This document shows positions 33,913 to 43,607 of a stretch of 64,000 nucleotides of DNA, piece after piece; the first letter of the stretch is position 1, and each line of letters opens with the position of its first letter. This DNA comes from Caproicibacterium lactatifermentans (lineage in GTDB: Bacteria > Bacillota > Clostridia > Oscillospirales > Acutalibacteraceae), in the NCBI RefSeq assembly GCF_013315815.1, contig NZ_CP046051.1, forward strand, positions 806,001 to 870,000. Direction: 5' to 3'. The translations under genes were made by a program, and so were the position numbers. The notes beneath the pieces were generated by a model. That model saw nothing but the letters and a program-made list of their open reading frames with translations. It searched no databases and was not told the DNA's origin.

Positions 33913-34962
33913 CTACATCAAGAAATAGATGGAATTGGAGGCAATCAGGGAACAGACCAGCGCGATGGTTAGCCAGACGATGCTGACGCCGCCCTTTTCC
34001 TGATACTGAATCATAGCTTCATTTTCGTCGGTGGCGGATGCGTCAATTTCCTTGACAATGCCAACACAGTGTTTTCGATACATCTTATTGGCGGTACAGC
34101 CGATAATAATGTGAATGACCAAAACGGCAATCGGCATGATTTCTGGCAGGAAGAACAGGGCCTGTTGTCCGGCAGGAAGCTGCATCACCTTACCGGCTAC
34201 CTGATACATTTGCTGCATGGACAGGGATGTGGTGCTGGAAAAGCCCAGACTGTTCATAATCTGAAGCAGAAGTGGATTGGAAAAGCGGGCAGTCAGGAAT
34301 TGGCCTGTTATCTCCAGTGCCAAAACAATGACAGTCAGAATGGCACCCAGCCGGTACAGTTTGCGGTACAGCATCCATGCACCGCCCAGCAGGAAAGCGG
34401 CAAAATTGAAACGCCGTTTGTGGAATTTCACCGCGTTGACAAATACAGGAAGATAGTAGCTGGTGTTGCTCTGTACAACCTTCGCTACTTCTCCGGCTTT
34501 TGCGCCGTTGATTGATTCATCCGGACTGACGCCGGCCATGGGGTCAAAGACAAAGGGCATTTGCCCATAAGGCCAGCCGTTCGGCGGTGTCTGCCCATAG
34601 GGTGTCTGCCCCGGCCGCTGACCGGTCGGTCCCTGCCCATACGGCGGCACAGCGCTGTTGTCTGTGCCGCCGTTTTCCACTGCACGGGGCAGCGGTGTGC
34701 CGCAGTGCTCACAAAACAGAGCGCCTGCTGCATTGCTGTGACCGCAGTGCGGGCAGCGGAGTGCTTCTCCGTCAGTCTGCTGGTCCTGCGGCGGCTCCCA
34801 GGACCAGCCGCTGCCGTGTTTGTCTTCAAAAAGGCAGTGACCGACCTTTTGGTAACAGGCGCGGTGGTAGGGAGCACCGCATTCCGGGCAGACAACAATA
34901 TCATCTTTTGGAAGAAAAGGCTTGCCGCATACGGGGCATTTTGTTCCACTCAAGTCGGTCAT
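33913..34962 (-). CDS. Membrane protein with N-terminal RING-like and zinc-ribbon domains
   Basis: About 349 residues from the ATG at 34960-34962, with GGAGG eight bases upstream. Order: a Prok-RING-like Cys/His module (KCPVCGKPF, CPECGAPYHRACY, about 8-45), a zinc ribbon (CPHCGHSN, CEHCG, about 70-95), a Gly/Pro/Gln-rich low-complexity linker (100-140), then three or four membrane helices, with a DUF2628-like start (RRFNFAAFLLGGAWMLYRKL). Such proteins are common in gut Clostridia. The zinc modules face the cytoplasm. Function unknown; signalling or protein-interaction roles are possible. Confidence 0.75.
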   Translation of the reverse strand: MTDLSGTKCPVCGKPFLPKDDIVVCPECGAPYHRACYQKVGHCLFEDKHGSGWSWEPPQDQQTDGEALRCPHCGHSNAAGALFCEHCGTPLPRAVENGGTDNSAVPPYGQGPTGQRPGQTPYGQTPPNGWPYGQMPFVFDPMAGVSPDESINGAKAGEVAKVVQSNTSYYLPVFVNAVKFHKRRFNFAAFLLGGAWMLYRKLYRLGAILTVIVLALEITGQFLTARFSNPLLLQIMNSLGFSSTTSLSMQQMYQVAGKVMQLPAGQQALFFLPEIMPIAVLVIHIIIGCTANKMYRKHCVGIVKEIDASATDENEAMIQYQEKGGVSIVWLTIALVCSLIASNSIYFLM

Positions 34963-35026
34963 GTTTATATCCTCCCATATCATAATGGTACCATTTACCT
35001 ACTGCAACTATCGCAGTATCCATATT

Positions 35027-35055
35027 ATTGTATCGGTTTTTGTGACATACTGCAA
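35027..35055 (-). promoter_or_regulatory. Promoter of the zinc-ribbon membrane protein gene
   Basis: Minus strand: TTGCAG (35050-35055), 17-nt spacer, TACAAT (35027-35032), 65 nt before the start codon. Confidence 0.65.
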
Positions 35056-35161
35056 GTTTTTACGGTGAAGTTTTAATTTCTATTCACAATTTCTTTCTGC
35101 TTCTTCAGTTCGTGAATTCTGCGGCCAGCTGCGCATTCCCAAAAGACACTGCGGCGTTTCC

Positions 35162-35190
35162 TTTACAATTACGGGGGAATCGCTTATAAT
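35162..35190 (+). promoter_or_regulatory. Promoter of prfB
   Basis: TTTACA (35162-35167), 17-nt spacer, TATAAT (35185-35190). It leaves a leader of about 130 nt before prfB. Confidence 0.7.
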
Positions 35191-35325
35191 AATACCATTA
35201 TTAAAGTAAAAAAATGTTACGGCTGTATGATGGTCCTGTGAAAAGCGGCGACAGCCCTGCGGCGGGGCAGACAAAATGCTGCGACAATTATAACGCATTC
35301 TTTTAGAAAGTAGGATGGAAACGGT

Positions 35326-36462
35326 ATGCTGCAATATGAAGAACTCAGACAAAAGTTAAACGATATGCTTCCAGCGCTGAATGACCTGGAGGACGCCCTG
35401 GGCCTCAAAGCCATGCACAACGAAATTGAGGAGCTGGACATGAAGGCGAGCGAACCGGGTTTCTGGGACGACATGGAAAGGTCACAGAAAATTCTGCAGC
35501 GTTCCGCACACCTGAAAGATAAAATCAATTCCTATGAAAAGCTGCGCAGCAAATGGGACGACGCCATGACACTGTGTGATTTGGCTGATGAGGAAAACGA
35601 CCTTTCTCTTCTGCCGGAAGCGGAGAATACGGTCAAAGAGCTGGAGGATGCTTTGGAGCAGCAGCGTCTGCAAACATTGCTGACCGGCGAGTATGACACT
35701 AAGAATGCAATCCTTACGTTCCACGCGGGCGCAGGAGGTACGGAAGCACAGGACTGGGCGGAAATGCTGTACCGAATGTATACACGCTGGAGTGAGCGCC
35801 ACAGCTTTAAGGTTAAGCTATTGGATTATCTGGACGGCGAAGAAGCCGGCTTGAAGAGTGCCAGTATTCTGATTGAGGGCGAAAATGCGTACGGATTCCT
35901 GAAAGGGGAGAACGGCGTTCATCGTTTGGTGCGTGTTTCTCCATTTGACGCTTCCGGCAGACGGCACACATCGTTTGCATCTGTAGAGGTTATGCCGGAA
36001 ATTGATGACACCATCAAAGTGGATATTGACCCTGCGGATATTAAAATGGACGTTTATCGTGCCAGCGGTGCCGGCGGACAGAAGGTCAACAAGACCAGCT
36101 CCGCTGTCCGTCTGACGCATATTCCCACGGGTATTGTGGTTGCGTGTCAGGTGGAACGCAGCCAGTACCAAAACCGTGATGTGGCTATGCGTATGCTGAA
36201 AAGTAAGCTGATGGAAATTAAAGAGCGTGAGCACCTGGAAAAGATTGACGATATTAAAGGTGTGCAGAAAGAAATTGCATGGGGTTCCCAGATACGCTCC
36301 TATGTCTTTATGCCGTATACGATGGTAAAAGACCACCGCACCAATTACGAAACCGCCAACGTGAATGATGTCATGGACGGCAATCTGGATGGATTCATCA
36401 ATGCTTATCTGAAGGCATTGAGCCAGAATGAACTGAACGCTGCGGCAGGCAGTGAATCCTAA
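35326..36462 (+). CDS. prfB: Peptide chain release factor 2 (single-frame form)
   Basis: 378 residues. The stop-codon recognition tripeptide SPF is in RLVRVSPFDASGRRH, and the catalytic GGQ in RASGAGGQKVNKTSSAVR. RF2 reads UGA and UAA. In most bacteria prfB is controlled by a +1 frameshift at an in-frame UGA near codon 25. Here the reading from the ATG at 35326 is continuous (codons around 20-30: LEDALGLKAMHNE), so the autoregulatory frameshift is absent, as in a known minority of species. AGGA lies 10 nt before the ATG. A terminator follows. Confidence 0.96.
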   Translation: MLQYEELRQKLNDMLPALNDLEDALGLKAMHNEIEELDMKASEPGFWDDMERSQKILQRSAHLKDKINSYEKLRSKWDDAMTLCDLADEENDLSLLPEAENTVKELEDALEQQRLQTLLTGEYDTKNAILTFHAGAGGTEAQDWAEMLYRMYTRWSERHSFKVKLLDYLDGEEAGLKSASILIEGENAYGFLKGENGVHRLVRVSPFDASGRRHTSFASVEVMPEIDDTIKVDIDPADIKMDVYRASGAGGQKVNKTSSAVRLTHIPTGIVVACQVERSQYQNRDVAMRMLKSKLMEIKEREHLEKIDDIKGVQKEIAWGSQIRSYVFMPYTMVKDHRTNYETANVNDVMDGNLDGFINAYLKALSQNELNAAAGSES

Positions 36463-36480
36463 GTACCTATTTTATAAATA

Positions 36481-36522
36481 AAAAAAGGCTGCTGGAAGGG
36501 TAAAACTTCCGGCAGCCTTTTT
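36481..36522. terminator. Bidirectional terminator between prfB and dnaI
   Basis: GGCTGCTGGAAG pairs with CTTCCGGCAGCC, flanked by A6 on the left and T5 on the right, so it serves both convergent transcripts. Confidence 0.9.
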
Positions 36523-36529
36523 GCGGTTT

Positions 36530-37504
36530 TCAGCGGTGCTTCATTTGTCTTACATCGTTTCCTACGAAAGGAATACAGGTATAGCTGCCAATGACACGGG
36601 AGGAGAACCGCTCGGTGTAATATTCAGTTAATTCTTTTAAAGAAAGGTTTGTGCTGATGATAACGGGCTTTTCCGTCAGCTGGCGGGAATTGATGATATT
36701 ATAGATAGCGGCAACGGTAAAACTGCTCCGGAACTCTGTGCCCAAATCATCCAGAATCAGCAAGTCACAGTTTAAAAGGCTGTTCATGGTGTCACCTCTG
36801 CTGCGGCCAAAGTGTTCGTCCTGCAGCTTTTTCAGCAAGTTCTCGGCGGAACCGTATACCACGCCAAAGCCCCGCTCGGTTACCCGGCCGGCAATGGCAA
36901 GGGATAGGTGTGTTTTGCCAAGGCCGGTTTTGCCGGTCATCAATAGACTTTCTGTGGTGTGCGCATTGAAAGTTTCGGCGTATTTTCGGCAGTATAAAAA
37001 AATGCGTTCCATCATTTGCTGGGGGGAGCTGCCGTTTATTTGGGGCGTTTCCGGATAATAAGAAACGTCAAAGCTTTCAAAGCTGCACAGTTTCAGCGGG
37101 GTGTCCGCGTTCAGTCGGCGCAGCGCTTCTTCTTTTAGCAGTGATTTCATGCAGCGGCACATTCGTCCGTCTATATTGCCGCGGTCCTGGCACAGGGGAC
37201 AGTGATAGTGCGGCTCCAAATCCGCCTCTGTCATGTTTTGCTGTGCCAGCAGCGCCCGCAGTTCTTCCCGCAGCGCATGGCTGCGGCGGCGCAGCTGCTC
37301 CAGATTCTGACGAACATCTCCGCCGTGCAGAACAGCTCGTGCGGCGGCGGTGCCCGCGCGGCTCAGTTTCCGGTCGATTTCCTGTGCACGCGGCTGTACC
37401 CGATACAAGTCTGCCCGGCGGCGCTCCGCTTCCTGTTCTGCGTGCAGGCGGCGTGCTGCCAGAATTTCATTTGCAGCATCATAAACGGCACGATCATATC
37501 CCAT
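36530..37504 (-). CDS. Helicase-loader ATPase (DnaI/DnaC-like)
   Basis: 324 residues. The N-terminal 100 residues are Arg/Ala-rich helix and hold a zinc-type CPLCQDRGNIDGRMCRC (about 103-119). The AAA+ domain has Walker A GKTGLGKTHLSLAIAGR (about 191-207), Walker B LLILDDLGTEF and sensor ISTNLSLKELTEYYTERFSS. It loads the replicative helicase at origins or restarted forks. It shares one base with dnaD upstream (TGATG-type junction), so the two are co-translated. Confidence 0.88.
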   Translation of the reverse strand: MGYDRAVYDAANEILAARRLHAEQEAERRRADLYRVQPRAQEIDRKLSRAGTAAARAVLHGGDVRQNLEQLRRRSHALREELRALLAQQNMTEADLEPHYHCPLCQDRGNIDGRMCRCMKSLLKEEALRRLNADTPLKLCSFESFDVSYYPETPQINGSSPQQMMERIFLYCRKYAETFNAHTTESLLMTGKTGLGKTHLSLAIAGRVTERGFGVVYGSAENLLKKLQDEHFGRSRGDTMNSLLNCDLLILDDLGTEFRSSFTVAAIYNIINSRQLTEKPVIISTNLSLKELTEYYTERFSSRVIGSYTCIPFVGNDVRQMKHR

Positions 37505-38499
37505 CAGCGTCCGCCTCCTGTAAATTTCAGCATGCTTTCTTTTTCGTAGGCGTCAAGGTCAAAAGAGGGCTTGTTTGCATCCTGCCGGTTTTGGCGGTGC
37601 TGGCTAGTTTCGGCTGCGGCCTGCTCGGCAGTGGAAATTCCTTCCCGGTGCCAGCGTTCCAGAATTTTGTTGACATAGCCGGGCCGGAACGCACCAATGG
37701 CATCTACACAGCGGTCATACGCCAGCTTCAACATTGGTGCGGGGAAGTGCCACTGCAGTACCCAGCTTTCCGCGTATTTCTTTTCCCGCTCGGTCGGGGC
37801 ACGTTCCGGCAGGCCCATTGCCTGCTGTACGGTGCTCCATGCACGACTGAGGTCCGTCATTTTTTGCAGGCGCTGTTCTGCCTGCAGATGTGTCGTAATG
37901 CCTTCATCGGCCCAGTTCAGCGCGACCTTATCAATATAGTGCATATTGCCCTTGCCGCTGCTGGCGGCGTACTGCACCAGCATTAGGATAACATCGCACG
38001 GCAGTCCGTAATTGTCGTGGATAAGCAGCAGGCTGCCCATGTCAGAAGCGGACAGCGTATGTCCTAAAATTTGTTCAGTGTCCAGCATCAGGCATTGCAG
38101 TGCCTTGTTTTCTTCCAGCCGTTTGCTGACGAAGGCAGGGCCGGGACGTTCCGGACGAGGCAGCGGTGAAAAGTGTGCCACCGGTGCGGAAGCGGGCGCT
38201 TTCTGCGGGACAGGGGAGGGAGCGGGCTTTTCTTTTTCCGTCTGCTGTTTCATGCCGGATGCCTGCAGCTGCAGCACACCGGTTTCCTGCCAATAGGAGA
38301 GTGCGTCGCGGGCATCCGCGGGGCTTACCCCCAGTGCCTGGGACAGGTCTTTATCGGAAAAAGAGGCGCCGCCCTGCCGCAGAACCCAAAGAAGTGCTTT
38401 CAGCTGTACACTGCCGGCAAGCTTTAGGTTCTGGTCCACCACGGCCGTCGGCACAGCAAACACACTGTCCCAAATCCCGCTTTTTGTCTGATACTGCAT
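37504..38499 (-). CDS. dnaD: DnaD-domain primosome protein
   Basis: 331 residues. The N-terminal winged helix (about 20-75: LKALLWVLRQGGASFSDKDL, ALGVSPADARDALSYWQETG) is followed by a Pro/Ala-rich linker, and then by two DnaD C-terminal-like repeats (LLIHDNYGLPCDVILMLVQY near 155; KLAYDRCVDAIGAFRPGYVN near 265). Helps DNA remodelling and helicase loading at replication initiation. Operon with the loader ATPase. Orthology to B. subtilis DnaD rather than DnaB is inferred. Confidence 0.85.
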   Translation of the reverse strand: MQYQTKSGIWDSVFAVPTAVVDQNLKLAGSVQLKALLWVLRQGGASFSDKDLSQALGVSPADARDALSYWQETGVLQLQASGMKQQTEKEKPAPSPVPQKAPASAPVAHFSPLPRPERPGPAFVSKRLEENKALQCLMLDTEQILGHTLSASDMGSLLLIHDNYGLPCDVILMLVQYAASSGKGNMHYIDKVALNWADEGITTHLQAEQRLQKMTDLSRAWSTVQQAMGLPERAPTEREKKYAESWVLQWHFPAPMLKLAYDRCVDAIGAFRPGYVNKILERWHREGISTAEQAAAETSQHRQNRQDANKPSFDLDAYEKESMLKFTGGGR

Positions 38500-38655
38500 G
38501 GAATCAAGCCTCCATTAACAAAGTCATTTCTTGTAGCATTATTATAACATAACATTTCCCCGTGGCAAATACCCCGTGGCAAATACAATGAAAAGCGGCG
38601 GGCAGCATATCCGTGAAAAATCTTTGAATTTTTTAAAAAAATTGATAGAAAGATG

Positions 38656-38684
38656 TTGACAAATTCAAATTGCTGTAGTATTAT
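38656..38684 (+). promoter_or_regulatory. Promoter of tRNA-Gly
   Basis: TTGACA (38656-38661), 17-nt spacer, TATTAT (38679-38684), 14 nt before the tRNA. Confidence 0.85.
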
Positions 38685-38698
38685 ACTACTTGTTCAGT

Positions 38699-38774
38699 GC
38701 GAATGTAGCTCATTTGGTAGAGCGCCACCTTGCCAAGGTGGAGGTAGCGAGTTCGATCCTCGTCGTTCGCTCCA
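38699..38774 (+). tRNA. tRNA-Gly (anticodon GCC)
   Basis: A full cloverleaf: acceptor GCGAATG with CGTTCGC, D-stem GCTC/GAGC, anticodon stem CCACC/GGTGG with loop TTGCCAA (anticodon GCC), T-stem GCGAG/CTCGT with TTCGATC loop, discriminator T and encoded CCA. Confidence 0.97.
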
Positions 38775-38781
38775 GGCTTTT

Positions 38782-38815
38782 GCCGCGTATCTGGTTGGTA
38801 CGCGGCTTCTTTTTG
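38782..38815 (+). terminator. Terminator of tRNA-Gly
   Basis: GCCGCGTA (38782-38789) pairs with TACGCGGC (38799-38806), followed by TTCTTTTT. Confidence 0.85.
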
Positions 38816-38960
38816 CCCGGTTTTCATTTTCCGCCAAGTGTGCTATAATAAATTTTACCTGTAGAAAAAGGCGGATTTTCGGGCACCCGGACACTTTTTT
38901 CTGTAGTCCCTACTATCCCGGCTGCTGCGGGGTAGATAAAAGTAAAATGAGGTATGACAA

Positions 38961-40781
38961 ATGGATACAAGAAATGACATTCGCAATGTTGCAATTATCG
39001 CCCATGTTGACCACGGCAAAACGACGCTGGTCGACCAGCTGCTGCGGCAGAGCGGTGTTTTTCGAAGCAACGAAGAGGTCGAAGAACGTGTCATGGACTG
39101 CAACGACTTGGAAAGAGAACGCGGCATTACAATCCTTTCTAAGAACACGTCCGTCATGTATAAAGATATAAAAATCAATATCGTGGATACTCCCGGCCAT
39201 GCCGACTTCGGCGGCGAAGTGGAACGTATTCTGACGATGGTCGACGGTGTTCTGCTGCTGGTAGATGCCTTTGAAGGCTGTATGCCGCAGACTCGCTTTG
39301 TTCTGAAAAAGGCACTGGCTCTTGGCAAAAAGCCAATCGTTGTTGTCAACAAGATTGACCGTCCCGGCGCCCGCCCTGCAGAAGTAGTAGATGAAGTGCT
39401 GGATCTGTTCATTGAACTGGGTGCCAACGACAACCAGCTGGACTTTCCGGTGGTTTACACTTCTGGCCGTGACGGCTATGCAGTTAATGACCCGGAGGAA
39501 AAGGGCGTCGATATGAAGCCGCTGTTCGACGCAATCCTTAAGTATATTCCTGTACCGAAGGGTGAACTAAATGGCCCGGCACAGGTTCTGTTTAGCAATA
39601 TTGACTATGATGATTATGTGGGCCGTATCGGCATTGGCCGTGTGGAACGCGGACAGATTAATGTAGGTCAGATGATGACGCTGTGCCACCGCGACGGCAC
39701 AACACACACCGAACGTGTTACCAAACTGTATCAGTTTGAGGGCCTGAAGCGAGTAGATGCAGAAACCGCGAAGATGGGTGATATTGTTGCCGTCTCCGGT
39801 ATGCCGGACCTAAACATCGGAGAAACAGCCTGTGACCCGGAGCATTTGGATATGCTGCCGTTCGTCAAGATTGATGAGCCGACCGTTTCTATGATGTTCA
39901 TGGTCAACAATAGCCCCTTCGCCGGCCGGGAGGGCAAATTTGTCACTTCCCGAAACCTGCGCGACCGTCTGGCCCGTGAAATACAGACCAACGTGGCTTT
40001 GCGCGTAGAAGAAACTGATTCTGCGGATACCTTTAAAGTTTCCGGCCGTGGGGAGCTGCACCTGTCCATTCTCATTGAGGAAATGCGCCGTCAAGGTTAT
40101 GAGTTCCAGGTTTCCAGCCCAACGGTTATCTATAAAGAAATAAACGGCAAGCGCTGTGAGCCTATGGAACTTTTGATGATTGAAGTACCGGACGATTATG
40201 TCGGCCCTGTTATGGAAAAGCTCGGTTCCCGCAAGGCAGAACTAGTGAACATGGGCACACGTGACACCGGCATTACACACATGGAGTTCCGTATTCCGGC
40301 CCGTGGCTTGATGGGCTATCGGCAGGAGTTCCTGACCGATACCAACGGCAACGGCATTATGAATAGTGTGTTCGACAGCTATGAGCCGTACAAGGGCGAA
40401 ATCGTTGTGCGCAACACCGGCAGTTTGGTTGCCTTTGAAAACGGCACTACCACCGGCTATGGCCTCTGGTATGCACAGGACCGCGGCCGTCTGTTCATCG
40501 GACCTGGCGTGGAAGTATATGAGGGTATGATTGTCGGTTCCAACCCAAAAAATGAGGACATTGCCGTTAACGTCTGCAAAAAGAAGCACGTTACCAACAC
40601 CCGTGCCGCTGGTTCTGATGAAGCACTGAAGCTGACACCGCCGGACAACCTCAGCCTGGAACAGTGCCTGGAATTCATCCAGGACGATGAACTGCTGGAA
40701 GTCACTCCCAAGTCCCTGCGTATGCGCAAAAAGATTTTGAACAAAGAACAGCGCATGAAGAACCTGAGCAAGAAGAAATAA
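38961..40781 (+). CDS. typA: Ribosome-associated GTPase TypA/BipA
   Basis: 606 residues, full length. GTPase motifs: [20 protein letters not shown] (G1), [12 protein letters not shown] (G2), [15 protein letters not shown] (G3), [13 protein letters not shown] (G4). Elongation-factor-like domains II, III and V and the TypA-specific C-terminal domain ([16 protein letters not shown]) follow. It assists ribosome assembly and stress adaptation. A TATAAT at 38844-38849 with a weak TTTTCA 17 nt upstream is a likely promoter, leaving a leader of about 105 nt. Confidence 0.97.
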   Translation: MDTRNDIRNVAIIAHVDHGKTTLVDQLLRQSGVFRSNEEVEERVMDCNDLERERGITILSKNTSVMYKDIKINIVDTPGHADFGGEVERILTMVDGVLLLVDAFEGCMPQTRFVLKKALALGKKPIVVVNKIDRPGARPAEVVDEVLDLFIELGANDNQLDFPVVYTSGRDGYAVNDPEEKGVDMKPLFDAILKYIPVPKGELNGPAQVLFSNIDYDDYVGRIGIGRVERGQINVGQMMTLCHRDGTTHTERVTKLYQFEGLKRVDAETAKMGDIVAVSGMPDLNIGETACDPEHLDMLPFVKIDEPTVSMMFMVNNSPFAGREGKFVTSRNLRDRLAREIQTNVALRVEETDSADTFKVSGRGELHLSILIEEMRRQGYEFQVSSPTVIYKEINGKRCEPMELLMIEVPDDYVGPVMEKLGSRKAELVNMGTRDTGITHMEFRIPARGLMGYRQEFLTDTNGNGIMNSVFDSYEPYKGEIVVRNTGSLVAFENGTTTGYGLWYAQDRGRLFIGPGVEVYEGMIVGSNPKNEDIAVNVCKKKHVTNTRAAGSDEALKLTPPDNLSLEQCLEFIQDDELLEVTPKSLRMRKKILNKEQRMKNLSKKK

Positions 40782-40803
40782 CGCCTGCGCAGAAGGAAAT
40801 CTT

Positions 40804-41703
40804 ATGAAACCAATCGTCATTTTGGACTTGGAGTGGAACGGCACTTACAGCAGGCGACTGAAAGGCTTCATCAATGAAATCATTGAGTTTGGTGCGGTCA
40901 AGGTGGACGATAGCCTGCAGAGGATGGACACATTTTCTATGTTGGTTCGTCCGCAGGTCGGCAAGAAAATCAGCGAGAAAATTGCGGAACTTACCAGCAT
41001 TACGGACGAGGACCTGGAGCACGGCGGCCGTTTTATGCAGGTGGTCAGCCGATTCCGCCGCTGGGCAGGTGACTGCCTGCTCATGACGTGGGGCACCTCC
41101 GATATTCAGGCGCTTATTGAAAACTGCCGTTACTTTAATGGCAGTGACCGCATTCCGTTTCTGGAAGAATATGTGGACCTGCAGGCGTACTGTGAAAAGT
41201 GCCTTTCCTATAAAAAAGGACAGCAGATAGGCCTTTCCACTGCGGCGGAGATGCTGAACATCAGCGAGGAAACGTTTGACCACCACCGTGCACTGGACGA
41301 CAGTCTGCTTTCTCTGCAGTGCCTGCGGAAGCTGTATCGGCCTGACCGTATGCGGCCTTTTGTGCAGAATGCCCGCACAAAAGATTTTTATGACCGTATG
41401 GAATTCCGCACGGTTATTCTGTGCGATTTGGATAACCCGCTTGTGAAACAGACAAATATGGATTTTGATTGTCCGGTTTGTGGGGCGGCTGCCCAGCGGC
41501 AGACGGCATGGTCGCTGCACAACAAAAGTTTTCACGCAGTGTTTCACTGCTCTGTATGCGGCAGAGCTTTTCACGCCCGTATGCAGTTTAAGCTGAAATA
41601 TGAGGGACTTTCTGTGCGTAGGACTACGCATTTGCTGCAGCTGAAAGAGAATGCAGAACATACGGAGAAATCCAATGACCTGAACGGTACGGAATCATTA
41701 TAA
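40804..41703 (+). CDS. DEDDh 3'-5' exonuclease with C-terminal zinc ribbon
   Basis: 299 residues. The exonuclease domain (1-185) shows VILDLEWNG (first Asp and Glu) and DHHRALDDSLLSLQCL (His and last Asp), like KapD-type or RNase T-like enzymes. The C-terminal 70 residues form a zinc ribbon (DCPVCGAAA, HCSVCGRAF). It follows typA by 22 nt and is likely co-transcribed. It probably trims RNA or DNA ends; the B. subtilis relative KapD is implicated in sporulation control. Substrate not readable. Confidence 0.8.
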   Translation: MKPIVILDLEWNGTYSRRLKGFINEIIEFGAVKVDDSLQRMDTFSMLVRPQVGKKISEKIAELTSITDEDLEHGGRFMQVVSRFRRWAGDCLLMTWGTSDIQALIENCRYFNGSDRIPFLEEYVDLQAYCEKCLSYKKGQQIGLSTAAEMLNISEETFDHHRALDDSLLSLQCLRKLYRPDRMRPFVQNARTKDFYDRMEFRTVILCDLDNPLVKQTNMDFDCPVCGAAAQRQTAWSLHNKSFHAVFHCSVCGRAFHARMQFKLKYEGLSVRRTTHLLQLKENAEHTEKSNDLNGTESL

Positions 41704-41719
41704 GATAATATCTGCCCCC

Positions 41720-41747
41720 AAAAAAGCTGCCATATGGCAGCTTTTTT
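41720..41747 (+). terminator. Terminator after typA-exonuclease unit
   Basis: A perfect palindrome GCTGCCATATGGCAGC flanked by A6 and T6, so it can work both ways. Confidence 0.9.
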
Positions 41748-41815
41748 ACTGCCTTGCTTTTCTTGGGGTAGAATGGTAAACTGACAGGCATAGAAAATGA
41801 ATACAGGAGGAAACG

Positions 41816-42649
41816 ATGAAAACTGCCGGTAATATGCTTTTGTCCAAAGTAAATGGCGTTCCATTTTTACAACTGTCTTCCTTTCGGGAACAGCCATGGC
41901 TGCACCATGCCTTTGCCACACGGCAGGGCGGCATCAGCAGCGGCATTTACGCTACCATGAATCTCGGCTTTGGTCGCGGCGACACAGATGCAAACGTACT
42001 GGAAAATTACCGCCGGTTCTGTGCGGTGGCCGGTTTTTGTGTGGAGGACCTTGTGGCTACTGCACAGACACATAAAACCGAGGTCCTGCGGGTAGGCCAA
42101 AAAGACCGCGGGGCGGGTATCTTGCGGTCCAAACCATGGCATGACATTGACGCACTGATTACCAACGAACCGCATGTTGCGCTGTGCGTTTATGGCGCGG
42201 ACTGTGTACCGCTTATGCTGGCGGACCCGGTGCACCATGCCATTGGTGTAGCACACGCCGGTTGGCGCGGTACCGCAGCCAACATGGCGGGCACTGTGGT
42301 GGCTGCGATGCAGCAGGCCTTTGGCACGAATCCCATTGACCTGCTGGTTGGCATTGGTCCCTCTATCGGTCCCTGCTGCTTTGAAGTAGACGAGCCGGTT
42401 GTAAAGGCATTTCTGGCGAACCCGCTGCTGTTCCCACAAGACTGCATGACGGAAAAGGGCGGCGGCAAATGGAACATTGACCTGTGGGAGGCGAATGCCC
42501 AGCTGCTGCGCAGTGCGGGCGTACAGAAAATAGAAAAGGGAATGCTCTGCACCCATTGTCATCCGGATTTGCTGTGGTCCCATCGGGCAACCAATGGGAA
42601 GCGCGGCGGTATGTGCGGTATTCTTTGTATTACGGAGGCGCTTTCCTAA
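41816..42649 (+). CDS. pgeF: Multicopper-type polyphenol oxidase/purine nucleosidase family (YfiH, PgeF)
   Basis: 277 residues. Metal-binding motifs are ATAQTHKTEVLRV (His), ALCVYGADCVPLMLADP (Cys), GVAHAGWRGTAANMAG (His) and GPSIGPCCFEVDEPV (Cys). Members act on purine nucleosides or edit peptidoglycan precursors; which applies here is unknown. AGGAGG lies five or six bases before the ATG. The last base of its stop is shared with the start of the radical SAM gene, so they are coupled. Confidence 0.9.
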   Translation: MKTAGNMLLSKVNGVPFLQLSSFREQPWLHHAFATRQGGISSGIYATMNLGFGRGDTDANVLENYRRFCAVAGFCVEDLVATAQTHKTEVLRVGQKDRGAGILRSKPWHDIDALITNEPHVALCVYGADCVPLMLADPVHHAIGVAHAGWRGTAANMAGTVVAAMQQAFGTNPIDLLVGIGPSIGPCCFEVDEPVVKAFLANPLLFPQDCMTEKGGGKWNIDLWEANAQLLRSAGVQKIEKGMLCTHCHPDLLWSHRATNGKRGGMCGILCITEALS

Positions 42650-43539
42650 TGGCACAAAAGAACGGCTGTGATCTTTGCCCGCGGCACTGCGGTGCGGAAC
42701 GTACGGAAAGCGCTGGAAACGGATACTGCGGCATGGGAACGCTGCCGGTGGTGGCACGTGCGGCACTGCATTATTGGGAAGAACCGTGCATCAGCGGAAA
42801 GAAGGGGAGCGGTGCTGTCTTCTTTACCGGCTGTTCGCTGCAGTGTATTTTCTGCCAAAATCATCAAATCAGTACCGAACGCGCTGTTGGAAAGCAGCTG
42901 ACGCCGCGGCAGCTGTCTGATGTATTTTTCCGGTTGATTGACGCGGGGGCACTTAACATCAATCTAGTCAGTGCCGCGCATTTCGTACCGGCCATTGTGG
43001 AGGCGCTGTCTATTCGGCCGCTGCCAGTGCCGGTTGTGTACAATTCCGGCGGCTATGAAACGCTGGAAACATTGAAAATGCTGGATGGGCTGGTGCAGAT
43101 TTATCTGCCGGACTATAAATACGATGATGTGGAGTTGGCACGATGCTTTTCCGGTGCATCGGACTATGTGGATACGGCCCGTGCCGCCATTTTGGAAATG
43201 GCCCGTCAGACCGGTCCCTGTCAATTTGACGGCAATGGCATTTTGCAGCGAGGGACGATTGTCCGGCATTTGCTGCTGCCGGGGCATACCCGGGATTCTC
43301 TCGCGGCGCTGGATTGGCTGGCGAAAAACCTGCCGGATGGCACACGGGTCAGCCTGATGGGACAATATACGCCCTGCGGCAAAATTGCCGATTATCCGGA
43401 ACTGAACCGCCGTGTGACTGCCCGCGAGTACAATAAAGTACAGCAGCATTTGTTCGACCTCAATTTAAACGGCTATGTGCAGGAACTATCTTCTGCCCAA
43501 AAAGAGTATATCCCGCAGTTTGACTTAACGGGTGTGTAA
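42649..43539 (+). CDS. Radical SAM protein, pyruvate-formate-lyase-activase-like (COG1313)
   Basis: 296 residues from the ATG at 42649. An N-terminal cysteine cluster CDLCPRHCGAER (about 7-18) is followed by the radical SAM triad CSLQCIFCQNHQIS (about 63-76), a TIM-barrel-like middle (LNINLVSAAHFVPAIVEAL, VYNSGGYETLETLKMLDGLV) and a C-terminal region with LLLPGHTRDSLAAL and SLMGQYTPCGKI. Family members resemble PflA, but their substrate is mostly unknown; some may activate glycyl-radical enzymes, none of which are in this window. Coupled by a 1-nt overlap to pgeF. Confidence 0.85.
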   Translation: MAQKNGCDLCPRHCGAERTESAGNGYCGMGTLPVVARAALHYWEEPCISGKKGSGAVFFTGCSLQCIFCQNHQISTERAVGKQLTPRQLSDVFFRLIDAGALNINLVSAAHFVPAIVEALSIRPLPVPVVYNSGGYETLETLKMLDGLVQIYLPDYKYDDVELARCFSGASDYVDTARAAILEMARQTGPCQFDGNGILQRGTIVRHLLLPGHTRDSLAALDWLAKNLPDGTRVSLMGQYTPCGKIADYPELNRRVTAREYNKVQQHLFDLNLNGYVQELSSAQKEYIPQFDLTGV

Positions 43540-43607
43540 AATATCTTTTAGAAACAGCATAAAGTAAAAGTTTCCCCCGTATGTAAGAAAGAGGGGGGGA
43601 TTGCGAC

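Larger units (their letters stand above)
34984..35325. other. 342-nt intergenic region with divergent promoters
   Basis: It holds the two promoters listed separately and a GC-rich stretch before prfB (about 35230-35285) with a short hairpin (GCCCTGCGGCGGGGC). No gene is supported. Confidence 0.6.
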
